DNA from: CAYXVF01 sp964468125
Lineage (GTDB): Bacteria; Myxococcota; XYA12-FULL-58-9; CAYXVF01
DNA: 57,658 nt
Direction of reading: 5' to 3'
NCBI GenBank assembly: GCA_964468125.1
Contig: CAYXVF010000029.1
Span: forward strand, 1-57,658
Under the pieces are notes generated by a model, which saw nothing but the letters and a program-made list of their open reading frames with translations, had not been told where the DNA came from and made no database searches. Positions 43,487-51,913 of the stretch are shown piece by piece; within the stretch, counting starts at the first letter, position 1, and each line of letters begins with the position of its first letter. A program made the translations under genes and the position numbers.

Positions 43487-43578
43487 CCCGTTTCCCGCTC
43501 TCAGCTTCGACGAACGCAATGTAATTGAGGGCGGACCCGCAGATCCGAAACACTGCCTCCTGCATGGAGGTAATGCGC

Positions 43579-45393
43579 GTGAGCAAATCCCTAGAGCTTC
43601 GTTGGGTCCTCGCCCTCCTGATGGTGTCGGGCTGCAATTCCACCGTTTCCGGGTCTCTGAATCCAAACGGAAACCCCATTACCCCTGAGGGGAGTGCCGC
43701 TGGGGCGCCCCGCTCGGAGACCGAGGAGGTGACGCCCGGGGCCCCGAATCCGACGGACCCGGCGCCCGGTGAGCCGTCGCCTGACCCGGGAAACGAGGCC
43801 GCCGCGGAGCTGTTCGACTGTGTCCTCGGTGCGGCCGAGCCCTCGTCCCAGAGCCTCATGCTCACCAAGGCGCAGCTGCGCAACACGCTCGAAGATCTCT
43901 TCGGGGCGGGGGCAATCGACAAAGCGGCAACCGAGTTCAGCGTCCTGCCGGAGGAGGCCTTTGACCCGGTCAGCCACGCTCGTCAGAGCACGATCTCCGA
44001 AGAAAAGGTCGAGGCCTACTATCGAATCGCCAACGCCGTTGCGGGCTACGTGACAGAAGACGACGGCCGCACGTCCGCCGTTTTCGGATCGTGTGCGATA
44101 GGAGGCGCGCCGAGCGCCAATTGCCTGGAAGGGTTTCTCGATGGCTTTGCGCGACGAGTGATGCGCCGTCCACTGACGCAGAGCGAGAAGAGCTTCGCTC
44201 GCAGCTTGGTCTCCGATGGTTCGGGGAGCTACCGCGAACAGCTGCGTGCGGTTCTCGCCTACCTGCTGACCTCCCCACACTTCACCTGGCGGATCGAGGT
44301 GGGGGAGCTCGTCGACAATCAGGTGCGACTCACTTCTCACGAAGTCGCAACCCGCCTGGCCTACACCTTCACCAACAGCACCCCCGACCTGGAGCTTCAT
44401 CAGCGCGCTGAAGCCGGAGCTCTAGATACGCTGAGCGCTGTTCGGAATGAGGCCCGACGGCTCCTGTCTACCGCCCGGGGGCGCAGCAAGCTCACCGCGG
44501 GGATCGCTCGTTGGTCGCTCATGGACCGTACCGCGGATTTGAGCAATCTGCCGCAGCCCCTGCTGCAGGGCGCGGATGCCGACGCTCTGTCGCGCGCCAT
44601 GATCGAGGAGGCGACGACCTTCATCGAGAACCTGGTGTTCGAGCAAGATGCGACCTTCGAGGAGTTGCTCACATCTCCACTCTCCTACGCAGAAGATCAG
44701 ACCTTGGCCGACCTCTACGGTCATAGCCCCGCGACGCCGAGTAGCCCGGCCCAATTCGAGGGCCGGCGTCGTGGCCTGCTCCTGCGCGCACCTGCACTGA
44801 CCGCGACCGGGCCCCGAGCGCACATCATCAATCGCGGTGTCGACGTGCAAAAGCGGATCCTCTGCAACCAGATTCCCCTGCCAACGGTAGACATCGCGGA
44901 TTCCCGCGGCAGCGACGATCTCACCGAAGCCGAGCTGCTCGAGATGTCGAATCGCGAGATCGTGTCGATGACCACCGCACCCGCCGTATGCCAGGGCTGT
45001 CACTCCACAATCGACCCAACCGGCTACGTGTTCGAGAGCTTCGACTCGATGGGGCGGTTGCGTGATGCGGAGCAGGTCTTCACCATGGAGGGCGAGCTCC
45101 ACGGTGAGGTGTCGATCGACCCGTCGGCGGATGTGCCTCTTCCCGAAGGCGGAACCGTCCCGATGAACGATGCCTATGACTTCGTTGGGTGGGTCGCAGA
45201 GTCGGACGTAGGCAAGGCGTGCTTCGCGCGAAACATGTTGCGGTATTTGACCGAGCGCGAGGAGACCCCAGGTGACGAGTGCAATCTTCAGGCCGCTTCT
45301 GACGTACTTCTGAGCTCTTCCACGCCAGTGAGTAACCTGGTGGTGGAGGCGCTGATTCACGACGATTTCCTAACGAAAACCATCGAGAACTGA
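43579..45393 (+). CDS. DUF1592/DUF1588-type lipoprotein
   Basis: This belongs to the family of planctomycete/myxobacterial secreted proteins with DUF1595-DUF1592-DUF1588-DUF1585 parts. I start at GTG 43579, which has GGAGG eight bases upstream and yields a lipoprotein signal (lipobox MVSGC); ATG 43564 and 43573 are less well placed. After a Pro/Gly/Glu-rich linker (about residues 25-70), SSQSLMLTKAQLRNTLEDLF matches the DUF1592 opening, and CQGCH near the end is a c-type-heme motif (in APAVCQGCHSTIDPTGY). The downstream DUF1552 gene starts 15 bases later; this pair is conserved. The biochemical role is not known; a heme-linked surface process is likely. Confidence 0.85.
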   Translation: MSKSLELRWVLALLMVSGCNSTVSGSLNPNGNPITPEGSAAGAPRSETEEVTPGAPNPTDPAPGEPSPDPGNEAAAELFDCVLGAAEPSSQSLMLTKAQLRNTLEDLFGAGAIDKAATEFSVLPEEAFDPVSHARQSTISEEKVEAYYRIANAVAGYVTEDDGRTSAVFGSCAIGGAPSANCLEGFLDGFARRVMRRPLTQSEKSFARSLVSDGSGSYREQLRAVLAYLLTSPHFTWRIEVGELVDNQVRLTSHEVATRLAYTFTNSTPDLELHQRAEAGALDTLSAVRNEARRLLSTARGRSKLTAGIARWSLMDRTADLSNLPQPLLQGADADALSRAMIEEATTFIENLVFEQDATFEELLTSPLSYAEDQTLADLYGHSPATPSSPAQFEGRRRGLLLRAPALTATGPRAHIINRGVDVQKRILCNQIPLPTVDIADSRGSDDLTEAELLEMSNREIVSMTTAPAVCQGCHSTIDPTGYVFESFDSMGRLRDAEQVFTMEGELHGEVSIDPSADVPLPEGGTVPMNDAYDFVGWVAESDVGKACFARNMLRYLTEREETPGDECNLQAASDVLLSSSTPVSNLVVEALIHDDFLTKTIEN

Positions 45394-45408
45394 GAGCGGA
45401 GACGAGAG

Positions 45409-46956
45409 ATGAAACTGACCGAAGAACAGATCGAGCGACGCTTCCGGTCCCGACGGCAATTCCTGGTGGGAGCGGGGGGCGCGATCCTTGCCTTGCCTCC
45501 GATGCTGTCAATGATGCCGAAGGCCCTCGCGGCCAATGCAGCCGGGGGACCGAAGGTACGCTCCGTCATCTTCTACGGGATGCTGGGAATCGACCCCCAC
45601 CAGCTCTTTCCCGCGTCGGTTCCGACCTACACGGAAGTGCAGAACGCGACCGACGTACGCTACACGCGGCTGCAGGACTTCTCGGGACCGATTTCCCGGG
45701 TGATCGATGCGAGCCTTGCACCGCTCTACCCGAAGATGAATGTTTATCACGGAATGTCACTCACTGGCGGGCGGTATCAGGGGCACAACGAATCGGTTCT
45801 CTCCGGCACCCATTCGGGTGGGCGCAACCCCAGGTTTGGCAAGAGCATCGACGTGATCCTCGAGCAGAGCGACAGCGTCTATGCGCCCGGTGAGTCGGTC
45901 TCGCGCAAGGCCGTGCGTGTGGTCGACGGATCACACTTGAAGGGCTTCTCCTTTGACCGGGTCAACGGTGAGCGACGGGTCTCGAGCGTGATCCAGGGCG
46001 ACCGGAACATGTTCAACACCCTCTTCGCGGGTTTCGAAGCGCCCACCGGCGGCAGCAGCGGGCCTACGGTGGATCAGCTCAACCAGGGCTTGGTGGTGGA
46101 CCGAGTCCTCGAGGACCTGAAGCGTCTGCAACGGGACGGGCGCATGTCGCGAGAAGATCAGCAGATCGTGGCCGGCTACATCGACGGGGTCCACGAGGTA
46201 CAAAAGAAAATCCTCGCGAACCAAAGCGACCAGGCGCCTACCTGCGAGCAACCTTCCCTCGGACTTCAGGCGAGCACGGGTGGCAACTTCTACAAGTTCC
46301 CTTACGACGCGAACTGGGCGGTGCAAAACGTCGGCACGATGTTCGACAACATCATGGAGATGACGCGCCTCGCCTTCGCCTGTGACCTCACGCGGGTCGT
46401 GCTGATCGGCAGCGTGCTCTGGGATGACCGTCCGATCGGTTCTAACTCCAATGGTGGTCTTCACCATGAGTGTCCGAGCAGCGACACCTCCGCGGATCGG
46501 CAGCAATACGGCTTGAAGAAGCTCGCCAGACTCGCGTCGAGTCTCGATGCGACGAGCGACCCCCACAACCCGGGCACGCTCCTCGACAACAGCGTCTTGC
46601 TCTGGACCAACGAGCTCGGTGCCTGGACCACCGCTCACAGCACGCTCAACATGCCAGCGATCACCTTTGGCGGCGGCGGCGGCTACTTCAACACCGGCTA
46701 TTACCTCGACTATCGTCAGCGCCCTCTACGCAAGCCGAAGGGCTTTCACTACGGCAGGCCCTACAAGCAGCTCCTGCAGTCGGTCATGCGCGCAATGGGC
46801 GTGCCGAAGAGCGAGTACGTGAAGTACGGCGACGGCAACGGGTTCGGCGAGTTCAAGGAGTGGGTCAACCAATTCGGCCACAACCCCCCGGATGCATTCA
46901 GCCGCTACAAGAACGAGCACAACGAGCCGCTCCCCTTCGCGACGACTGGAGCCTGA
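45409..46956 (+). CDS. DUF1552 protein with Tat-type signal
   Basis: The N-terminus has SRRQFLVGAGGAILALPP, a twin-arginine export signal, so the protein folds (probably with a metal) before crossing the membrane. The body (515 residues) follows the DUF1552 pattern: GGPKVRSVIFYGMLG, MSLTGGRYQGHNESVLSGTH and HHECPSSD. Its relation to the alkaline-phosphatase-like DUF1501 family suggests a hydrolase-type fold, unproven here. ATG 45409 has GAGACGAGAG upstream. It follows the DUF1592 gene by 15 bases, the usual arrangement, so the two probably act together at the envelope. It ends one base from the convergent gene. Confidence 0.88.
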   Translation: MKLTEEQIERRFRSRRQFLVGAGGAILALPPMLSMMPKALAANAAGGPKVRSVIFYGMLGIDPHQLFPASVPTYTEVQNATDVRYTRLQDFSGPISRVIDASLAPLYPKMNVYHGMSLTGGRYQGHNESVLSGTHSGGRNPRFGKSIDVILEQSDSVYAPGESVSRKAVRVVDGSHLKGFSFDRVNGERRVSSVIQGDRNMFNTLFAGFEAPTGGSSGPTVDQLNQGLVVDRVLEDLKRLQRDGRMSREDQQIVAGYIDGVHEVQKKILANQSDQAPTCEQPSLGLQASTGGNFYKFPYDANWAVQNVGTMFDNIMEMTRLAFACDLTRVVLIGSVLWDDRPIGSNSNGGLHHECPSSDTSADRQQYGLKKLARLASSLDATSDPHNPGTLLDNSVLLWTNELGAWTTAHSTLNMPAITFGGGGGYFNTGYYLDYRQRPLRKPKGFHYGRPYKQLLQSVMRAMGVPKSEYVKYGDGNGFGEFKEWVNQFGHNPPDAFSRYKNEHNEPLPFATTGA

Positions 46957-46957
46957 T

Positions 46958-47392
46958 TCAGCGCTCGACCGTGCGACCGGTCGCAGGGTCGACGAGCTCG
47001 AGCTCCGGCTCAGCGTAGGAGTCACGGACCGGGGGAGCCTTCTGCGCTGGCTCTCCCGGACGGGCAGCGACGGGCATGGTGCGACCGCTCGCCTGCTTCG
47101 GTTTCGTTGCGGGGCGACGCAGGTTTGCGCTGTGCGCGAGGCCGAAGAGCGTGCGATGGGCCCAGCCACCGACGGTGATCCGCGTGGGGTCGCCTCCATC
47201 GTTGGCCGCCAGGTACTTCAAATAGGCGCGGGCTTCCGCGGGCGTGTCGACCCGCAGGTCTCGCCCCAACGCTTTCTCCAGCGCACGCTTGGGAACCTGC
47301 CGGCGGCTGTCGGCGGTCTCCGGGGCGTTGAGGTCTGCGCCAACGATCTTCTCCGCCAGCAATGGGGTACTGATCTCACGTATCTCGCTCAT
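46958..47392 (-). CDS. hypothetical protein
   Basis: I do not recognise this family. ATG 47392 has a textbook AGGAGG site with five to six bases spacing, which supports a real, well-translated gene of 144 residues. The first 95 residues are mixed helical (PETADSRRQVPKRALEKALG, ARAYLKYLAANDGGD), then a Pro/Lys-rich disordered tail. There is no signal peptide. It converges on DUF1552 with one base between. Upstream (47393-47632, 240 bases) lie two inverted repeats and the end of tRNA-Ala. Confidence 0.6.
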   Translation of the reverse strand: MSEIREISTPLLAEKIVGADLNAPETADSRRQVPKRALEKALGRDLRVDTPAEARAYLKYLAANDGGDPTRITVGGWAHRTLFGLAHSANLRRPATKPKQASGRTMPVAARPGEPAQKAPPVRDSYAEPELELVDPATGRTVER

Positions 47393-47512
47393 CGTGTTCC
47401 TCCTGACGCGTCGTGCGTACGGGGAAAGACAGAGCAAGAGGTGGACCCGACCGTCAGGTTCGGGATTTCACGGACTTACGCGCGAGTCACGCGCGTTTTG
47501 CGTCAATCGCCC

Positions 47513-47548
47513 TGACTCAAAACGAGTCAGTCACCCACCACGGGTGGG
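47513..47548. repeat. two adjacent inverted repeats
   Basis: TGACTC-AAAAC-GAGTCA (47513-47529) and CCCACC-ACG-GGTGGG (47534-47548). They lie about 120 bases upstream of the 46958-47392 gene and 85 bases downstream of tRNA-Ala on the same strand. They could end the tRNA transcript or serve as an operator; there is no T-run. Confidence 0.4.
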
Positions 47549-47632
47549 GCGGGTCCACTCGGGAGCGGTGACCACGAAGCGCAGAACTGCGCTCGACGGG
47601 GTGTTGGGGCGAGGGAGAAAGAGATTGAGGAG

Positions 47633-47708
<76 letters not shown>

Positions 47709-47860
47709 ACGCATCCTGGCATGCGCCTCTTCACCGAGAGCGCATTTACGTAGGGGATTGCGATCACAACCCCCTGATTTTCCGGCCGTTGGGACACCCG
47801 GACCGCGTAAGTATATAAACGACCGCGCGCTGACAAGCGCCTGTCGTGAAAAAACGACGC

Positions 47861-48298
47861 TCAGGCCCCGGTGGTGCCGACCTTCTTGCTGCTCGTCTTT
47901 TTGACCTTCTTCTTGTTGGTCGTCGGCTTCTTTTTGCCGGTCTTGCTCGCAGAGGTCTTCTTCTTCGCGACCTTTTTCTTCTTCTTGGTGACCTTCTTGC
48001 GGCTCTTCTTTTTGCGGCCTTTCTCGGCGCTGGTTAGGGACTCGAGGACCTCATTCAGCTGCTCGATGGTGCGCTTCACAGCGCTCGGCATGGGAACGGT
48101 CTGTTGGTTTGCGAGCTTCAGCGTTTGTTCCCCGAGCTTGCGGAGCAGCTTGTCGCGCTCGAGGCGTAGGCGCTGCACTTCCGCCTCCACTCGGTCGCTC
48201 GTATGCAGGACCGTGTCCTTGATGTCTTCGAGCTGCTCGATCGCCTGCGTCCACAGCTTGTTGACTTCTTTGCGGAATTCTTCGGTGACGTTGCTCAT
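47861..48298 (-). CDS. coiled-coil protein with histone-H1-like lysine tail
   Basis: The first 95 residues are a long amphipathic helix (FRKEVNKLWTQAIEQLEDI, VEAEVQRLRLERDKLLRKLG), phasin-like. The last 50 are almost only Lys, Thr, Ser and Ala (KKKSRKKVTKKKKKVAKKK), the composition of eukaryotic linker histone H1 tails and of bacterial nucleoid proteins such as AlgP or Hc1. It should therefore bind DNA or another polyanion through its tail and oligomerise through its coil. ATG 48298 has GGAGG five bases upstream. The promoter side carries direct repeats (48339-48371). Phasin granule binding is the alternative. Confidence 0.78.
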   Translation of the reverse strand: MSNVTEEFRKEVNKLWTQAIEQLEDIKDTVLHTSDRVEAEVQRLRLERDKLLRKLGEQTLKLANQQTVPMPSAVKRTIEQLNEVLESLTSAEKGRKKKSRKKVTKKKKKVAKKKTSASKTGKKKPTTNKKKVKKTSSKKVGTTGA

Positions 48299-48338
48299 CG
48301 GGTCCTCCGGTTCAATGCCTAGTCATGCGGCTAACACT

Positions 48339-48377
48339 GATAATGCGATGTGTCAATCGGATAACGCGATGCGTTAT
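48339..48377. promoter_or_regulatory. operator-like repeats in divergent promoter
   Basis: Two direct copies GATAATGCGATG (48339-48350) and GATAACGCGATG (48360-48371) are 21 bases apart, two DNA turns. The second is part of an inverted repeat ATAACGC-GAT-GCGTTAT (48361-48377). Between the copies, on the minus strand, is a perfect -35 TTGACA for the lysine-rich gene; a matching -10 is poor. This looks like a repressor or activator site serving that gene and possibly the divergent one at 48436. Confidence 0.5.
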
Positions 48378-48435
48378 GCCGCGCTCGGTGGAACCTAGAC
48401 TTGCCTCCGAGGCGGCCAGGGCTTAACCCGATCCC

Positions 48436-49491
48436 ATGGAGCGCGCCCTGCTCATCGCGATCGTCGCCTCGGTCATCGTGGCGAACCCGGACGGGCTCCG
48501 CGCCGCCAAGCGAGTGGTCAGCTGCAACGAGGGCTCGACCCAACTCAACATCAAACAGGTCAAGCGCAGCTCGAATGGGCTCGGGAAGAAGGCGCGGCGC
48601 GCCGGAGTGCATGTCGTCGACCTCGGCGACGCCGGAGCGCAACGGGTGGAGGCCTGGCGCAAAGCCTTTGCCGCGAAGAACTGGTGTGAGGTCAACCTGC
48701 AAGTCCAAGGCATCGAAACGCTGATCGAGAATACGGTGGTTGACGAAGCGTTCGTTCGCGCGAAGGCGACTCGGATCGATGGGTGGGTGCATGGGACCTT
48801 GAGTGGCGGTCGAAAGAAGCGTGCATCGAAGATGGTTGGGACAGCGCTCCGAGAACTGGAGAAAGGCAGGGTCGGGCCGGCGAATGGAAAGCTGAACAAG
48901 GTGATGACCATGCTCACTGGAAGTCGCGACCTGCTCGATCCGCCAAAGGAACCGCTAAAAAAGGGAACACCGCCGCAAGAGAAACTCGACGTGAGCGACA
49001 TCGTTCCGAGCGCCGCGCCCTCGAGCGGCGTCCTGAACGCATCTCTGGCCTATGAATCCTGCCCCGCCCTCGAAAAGGGCGAGCCCTCCAATGGTGAGCT
49101 GGCGGGCATTCTCGAGCGCCTTCGAACGGAAATGGCGGCAAAGAACTATCGCGCGGTCGATTTCAAATACGGCCCGGAGCTGTTCGAGATTCTGCTCGAA
49201 GAGGGGCGGGACGGCAGTCGAGGGCGCGCGGCGATGGCGGCCTGCGTGCTTCTGACGCGCATTGCCGAGACGCGGATCGGAATCGGCGTCTGCCAAGGGC
49301 GCTTCAGCCGCGTCAATGAGCTGCGTGATGAGCGCGGTGTGCCCCCGTCGGCGGAAACCCGGTTCACGGCGCTCGTGCGCCAGGCGACCGATGAGATCGC
49401 CGCAAAGAGATTTGATGAGGCCTTCGCGACCCTCGATGAGCTGCTCGTGCTTCTCGGCGACCCGGTTGACCAGTCGCGCGACATCCCGTGA
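48436..49491 (+). CDS. hypothetical exported helical protein
   Basis: I do not recognise this family. Residues 1-17 (MERALLIAIVASVIVAN) look like a signal peptide. The body (351 residues) is helical with several Lys/Arg/Asp-rich stretches and five or six single cysteines; there appear to be two related halves (AWRKAFAAKNWCEVNLQVQG and RLRTEMAAKNYRAVDFKYG), suggesting an ancient duplication. ATG 48436 follows a 137-base divergent region. Downstream, 49492-49674 holds a hairpin and no gene. Confidence 0.55.
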   Translation: MERALLIAIVASVIVANPDGLRAAKRVVSCNEGSTQLNIKQVKRSSNGLGKKARRAGVHVVDLGDAGAQRVEAWRKAFAAKNWCEVNLQVQGIETLIENTVVDEAFVRAKATRIDGWVHGTLSGGRKKRASKMVGTALRELEKGRVGPANGKLNKVMTMLTGSRDLLDPPKEPLKKGTPPQEKLDVSDIVPSAAPSSGVLNASLAYESCPALEKGEPSNGELAGILERLRTEMAAKNYRAVDFKYGPELFEILLEEGRDGSRGRAAMAACVLLTRIAETRIGIGVCQGRFSRVNELRDERGVPPSAETRFTALVRQATDEIAAKRFDEAFATLDELLVLLGDPVDQSRDIP

Positions 49492-49578
49492 GGGGCGAAA
49501 AAGTACACCCACACGCGCCCACGCGTTGCTCGCCGCCTCCCTAGAAATGCCTTAAACCCCCGCAAAGGTTGATCTTTT

Positions 49579-49611
49579 GATCTCATGGATCGGGGCTAAG
49601 CCTCTGAGATC
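49579..49611. repeat. nested inverted repeat upstream of the diguanylate cyclase
   Basis: GATCTCA (49579-49585) pairs with TGAGATC (49605-49611), and inside them GGGGCT/AGCCTC can form a second short stem around a single A. It lies 64 bases before the GTG start at 49675 and 88 bases after the previous gene's stop. No U-tract follows, so a leader structure or operator is more likely than a terminator. Confidence 0.45.
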
Positions 49612-49674
49612 ACGAGCGATTAAAGACACTCTAGGGTTGCCCCCACCGATCCCCGCGTGTGAATACTAGGCTCA

Positions 49675-51876
49675 GTGGGAAGACGGCCTCCTCGCACCCC
49701 GAAGCGCCCGTCGCGCCTCGTGGACTCACAGCACTCACGCGCCTTCTGGCGCTGGCTGCTTCGCACCCCCTTTTCGTTTCTGAGCGCCATCTCCGGCTTC
49801 CTCATCGCTTTCGGCGTGCTCGCTCTGGTGGTCTACGGCGCGTTTCGCGATCCCGGACGTGCCGATCTCTCCCAGCTCTTGGGGCTCGGAAGCCTCGCCC
49901 TCTGGCTCGTGGCGCGTTTGCTCGCACGCCTTCAGCGTAGTGCTCTGAGCCAGGGGCGTGCCGCCGCCCTCGAAGATCTGGAGCTCGGGACACTCTTTGT
50001 CGCCGGCGCTTTCGTGTTGATCGAGCTCACGGGCGGCCCATCTGGGCTACTCTATCCGCTCATTTTCGCCCTCGTCGCGTTCTTGATCGCGTTCCACAGC
50101 ATTCTCCACAACGTCTACTTCCTGAGCCTCATCCTCGGCGTCGAGGCCGCGATCACCCATTTACGCCCGGTGGGGGATGAGCCCTGGCGCCTCTACGTGT
50201 CGCACGCGTCATTTCTTTTGCTCTTCGGCTATCTCTACGCGCTCTTCTTGCGCAGCGAAGTCGCGGCCCGCCGCCTGGTTCTCCAGCGCGAGATCAAATC
50301 GAGCTTGTCGCGGATCGAAGAGGAGGCGAAAGAATTCCGGCTGACGAGTGGGCTCGGACTCGACAGTCGTGAGCTGACCGCCGAAGAGATCTCCCATCGA
50401 CGACAAATCGGCAGCATTCAGGCGATTCACGACTCGCTCTACAACGTGCTCGCCGTCGCGGAGAAGGCGCTCGCGCCGCACACCGTGGCCCTGCTCTGGC
50501 TCGACGCCTCCGACACTCATTTGCGGGTGAAGGAGTTGCGATCGCATTCGGACCACGTCAAAGAGAGTCGGATCGGAGTTGGGGAGGGATTCCTCGGTGC
50601 CATCTCCAAGCGCAGGGAGCCGCTCGTCCTCACCCAGCTCAAGCCTCGGCACAGCGGCCTGGTCTACTATTCGCGGCCGGAGCCCGTGACGGACTTTGCG
50701 GGCGTACCGGTGATGGAAGGCCAACACCTGCGGGGCGTCTTGGTCGCCGACCGAGCAAACGCGCAGCCTTTCGACGACGACGACCTCTCGGTGATGCAGA
50801 CGATCGCGGAGGAGGTCGTGCGGGCCGTCCAGGTCGAGCGGATCTTCGCGGACATGGACCGAGAGAAGTACCGGAAAGAGCGCTTCTATCAGGCGAGTCG
50901 CGACTTCAACAGCGCCCTCACGGTCGAGCAGGTCGCGTCGGTGGCGATCGACGCGGCCCGTCGCGTGTCCCAGGCGGAATATGCCGCGGTTGCTGTGGCG
51001 ACGGAGCAGGAAAACTTGCTGCGCATCATGGCGGCTCACGGCGACGAAAAACTCGTCGGATTGGAGCTCGATGCGGATTCCGCCCTCGTGGGCAAATCGA
51101 TCAAGGCGCGGGTACCCTTGCCCCATGGAAGCGCGCGCTCGTCCCAGCACCTCGTGTTCGGGCCGGATATTCCGTTCTCTCCGCCAGCGGTGAAGGTGCT
51201 GCCGCTCTTGTGGAAGGACCAGGGAGTTGGGGCGCTCGTGCTCGGCTCAGAGCGGGAGGAGTTCCTCTCCGACGATCTGCTCGAGATGCTTCGGGTGGTT
51301 GCGGACCATGCGGCGATCGCCATCGCCAACGCGCAGATGTACGGACGCATGGAGCGCATGGCCACCACCGACGGGCTCACCGAGCTGACAAACCACCGCC
51401 AATTCCAGATCGCCTTTGACGAAATGCTCGCGAGATCCCAGCGATATGGCCGCAAGCTGTCACTCATCCTCACGGACATCGACCACTTCAAGTCCATCAA
51501 TGACACCTATGGTCATCCAGTCGGAGACCTGGTTCTAAAGCGGGTTGCTCGCCTGCTGGAGGAGGGCGCTCGCAAGACCGACGTGGTCGCCCGCTACGGT
51601 GGTGAAGAGTTCGCGATTCTCATGGAGGAAACCGACACGAAAGACGCGTTCCACCTGGCCGAGCGCATTCGCGAGTCGATCCAGGCCGAGACGTTCAGAA
51701 GTGAGAATGGTTCTTTCCAGTGCACCCTGTCGCTCGGGGTGTCGACCCATCCCGATGACGGAAGCAGCAAGTCAGAAGTGATCGAGAGGGCGGATCAGAA
51801 CCTCTACGAGGCGAAGCATGGCGGGCGAAATCGGACGGTTGTGAGTCAATCGCGCCGGCCGAGGGTCGCGTCTTGA
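49675..51876 (+). CDS. membrane GAF-GGDEF diguanylate cyclase
   Basis: This enzyme joins two GTP into the second messenger c-di-GMP. The first 195 residues contain about six membrane helices (for example FLIAFGVLALVVYGAF). Two GAF-like sensor domains follow (about 250-395 and 410-560). The GGDEF domain (about 570-725) has the active-site motif GGEEF at 642-646 and an intact inhibitory I-site R633-KTD five residues before it, so it should be active and product-inhibited. Start is GTG 49675 with only a weak upstream AGG. The PilZ protein at 5667 is a possible receptor. The signal sensed is unknown. Confidence 0.9.
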   Translation: MGRRPPRTPKRPSRLVDSQHSRAFWRWLLRTPFSFLSAISGFLIAFGVLALVVYGAFRDPGRADLSQLLGLGSLALWLVARLLARLQRSALSQGRAAALEDLELGTLFVAGAFVLIELTGGPSGLLYPLIFALVAFLIAFHSILHNVYFLSLILGVEAAITHLRPVGDEPWRLYVSHASFLLLFGYLYALFLRSEVAARRLVLQREIKSSLSRIEEEAKEFRLTSGLGLDSRELTAEEISHRRQIGSIQAIHDSLYNVLAVAEKALAPHTVALLWLDASDTHLRVKELRSHSDHVKESRIGVGEGFLGAISKRREPLVLTQLKPRHSGLVYYSRPEPVTDFAGVPVMEGQHLRGVLVADRANAQPFDDDDLSVMQTIAEEVVRAVQVERIFADMDREKYRKERFYQASRDFNSALTVEQVASVAIDAARRVSQAEYAAVAVATEQENLLRIMAAHGDEKLVGLELDADSALVGKSIKARVPLPHGSARSSQHLVFGPDIPFSPPAVKVLPLLWKDQGVGALVLGSEREEFLSDDLLEMLRVVADHAAIAIANAQMYGRMERMATTDGLTELTNHRQFQIAFDEMLARSQRYGRKLSLILTDIDHFKSINDTYGHPVGDLVLKRVARLLEEGARKTDVVARYGGEEFAILMEETDTKDAFHLAERIRESIQAETFRSENGSFQCTLSLGVSTHPDDGSSKSEVIERADQNLYEAKHGGRNRTVVSQSRRPRVAS

Positions 51877-51913
51877 ACGAGATGTGAACAACACTAACTG
51901 AGAGGCAAGTGGT

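Noticed and set aside
49492..49674. c-di-GMP (GEMM) riboswitch before the diguanylate cyclase
   Set aside because: A GCAAAGG stretch is present at 49562, but the conserved tetraloop, receptor and second stem of the GEMM core are not.
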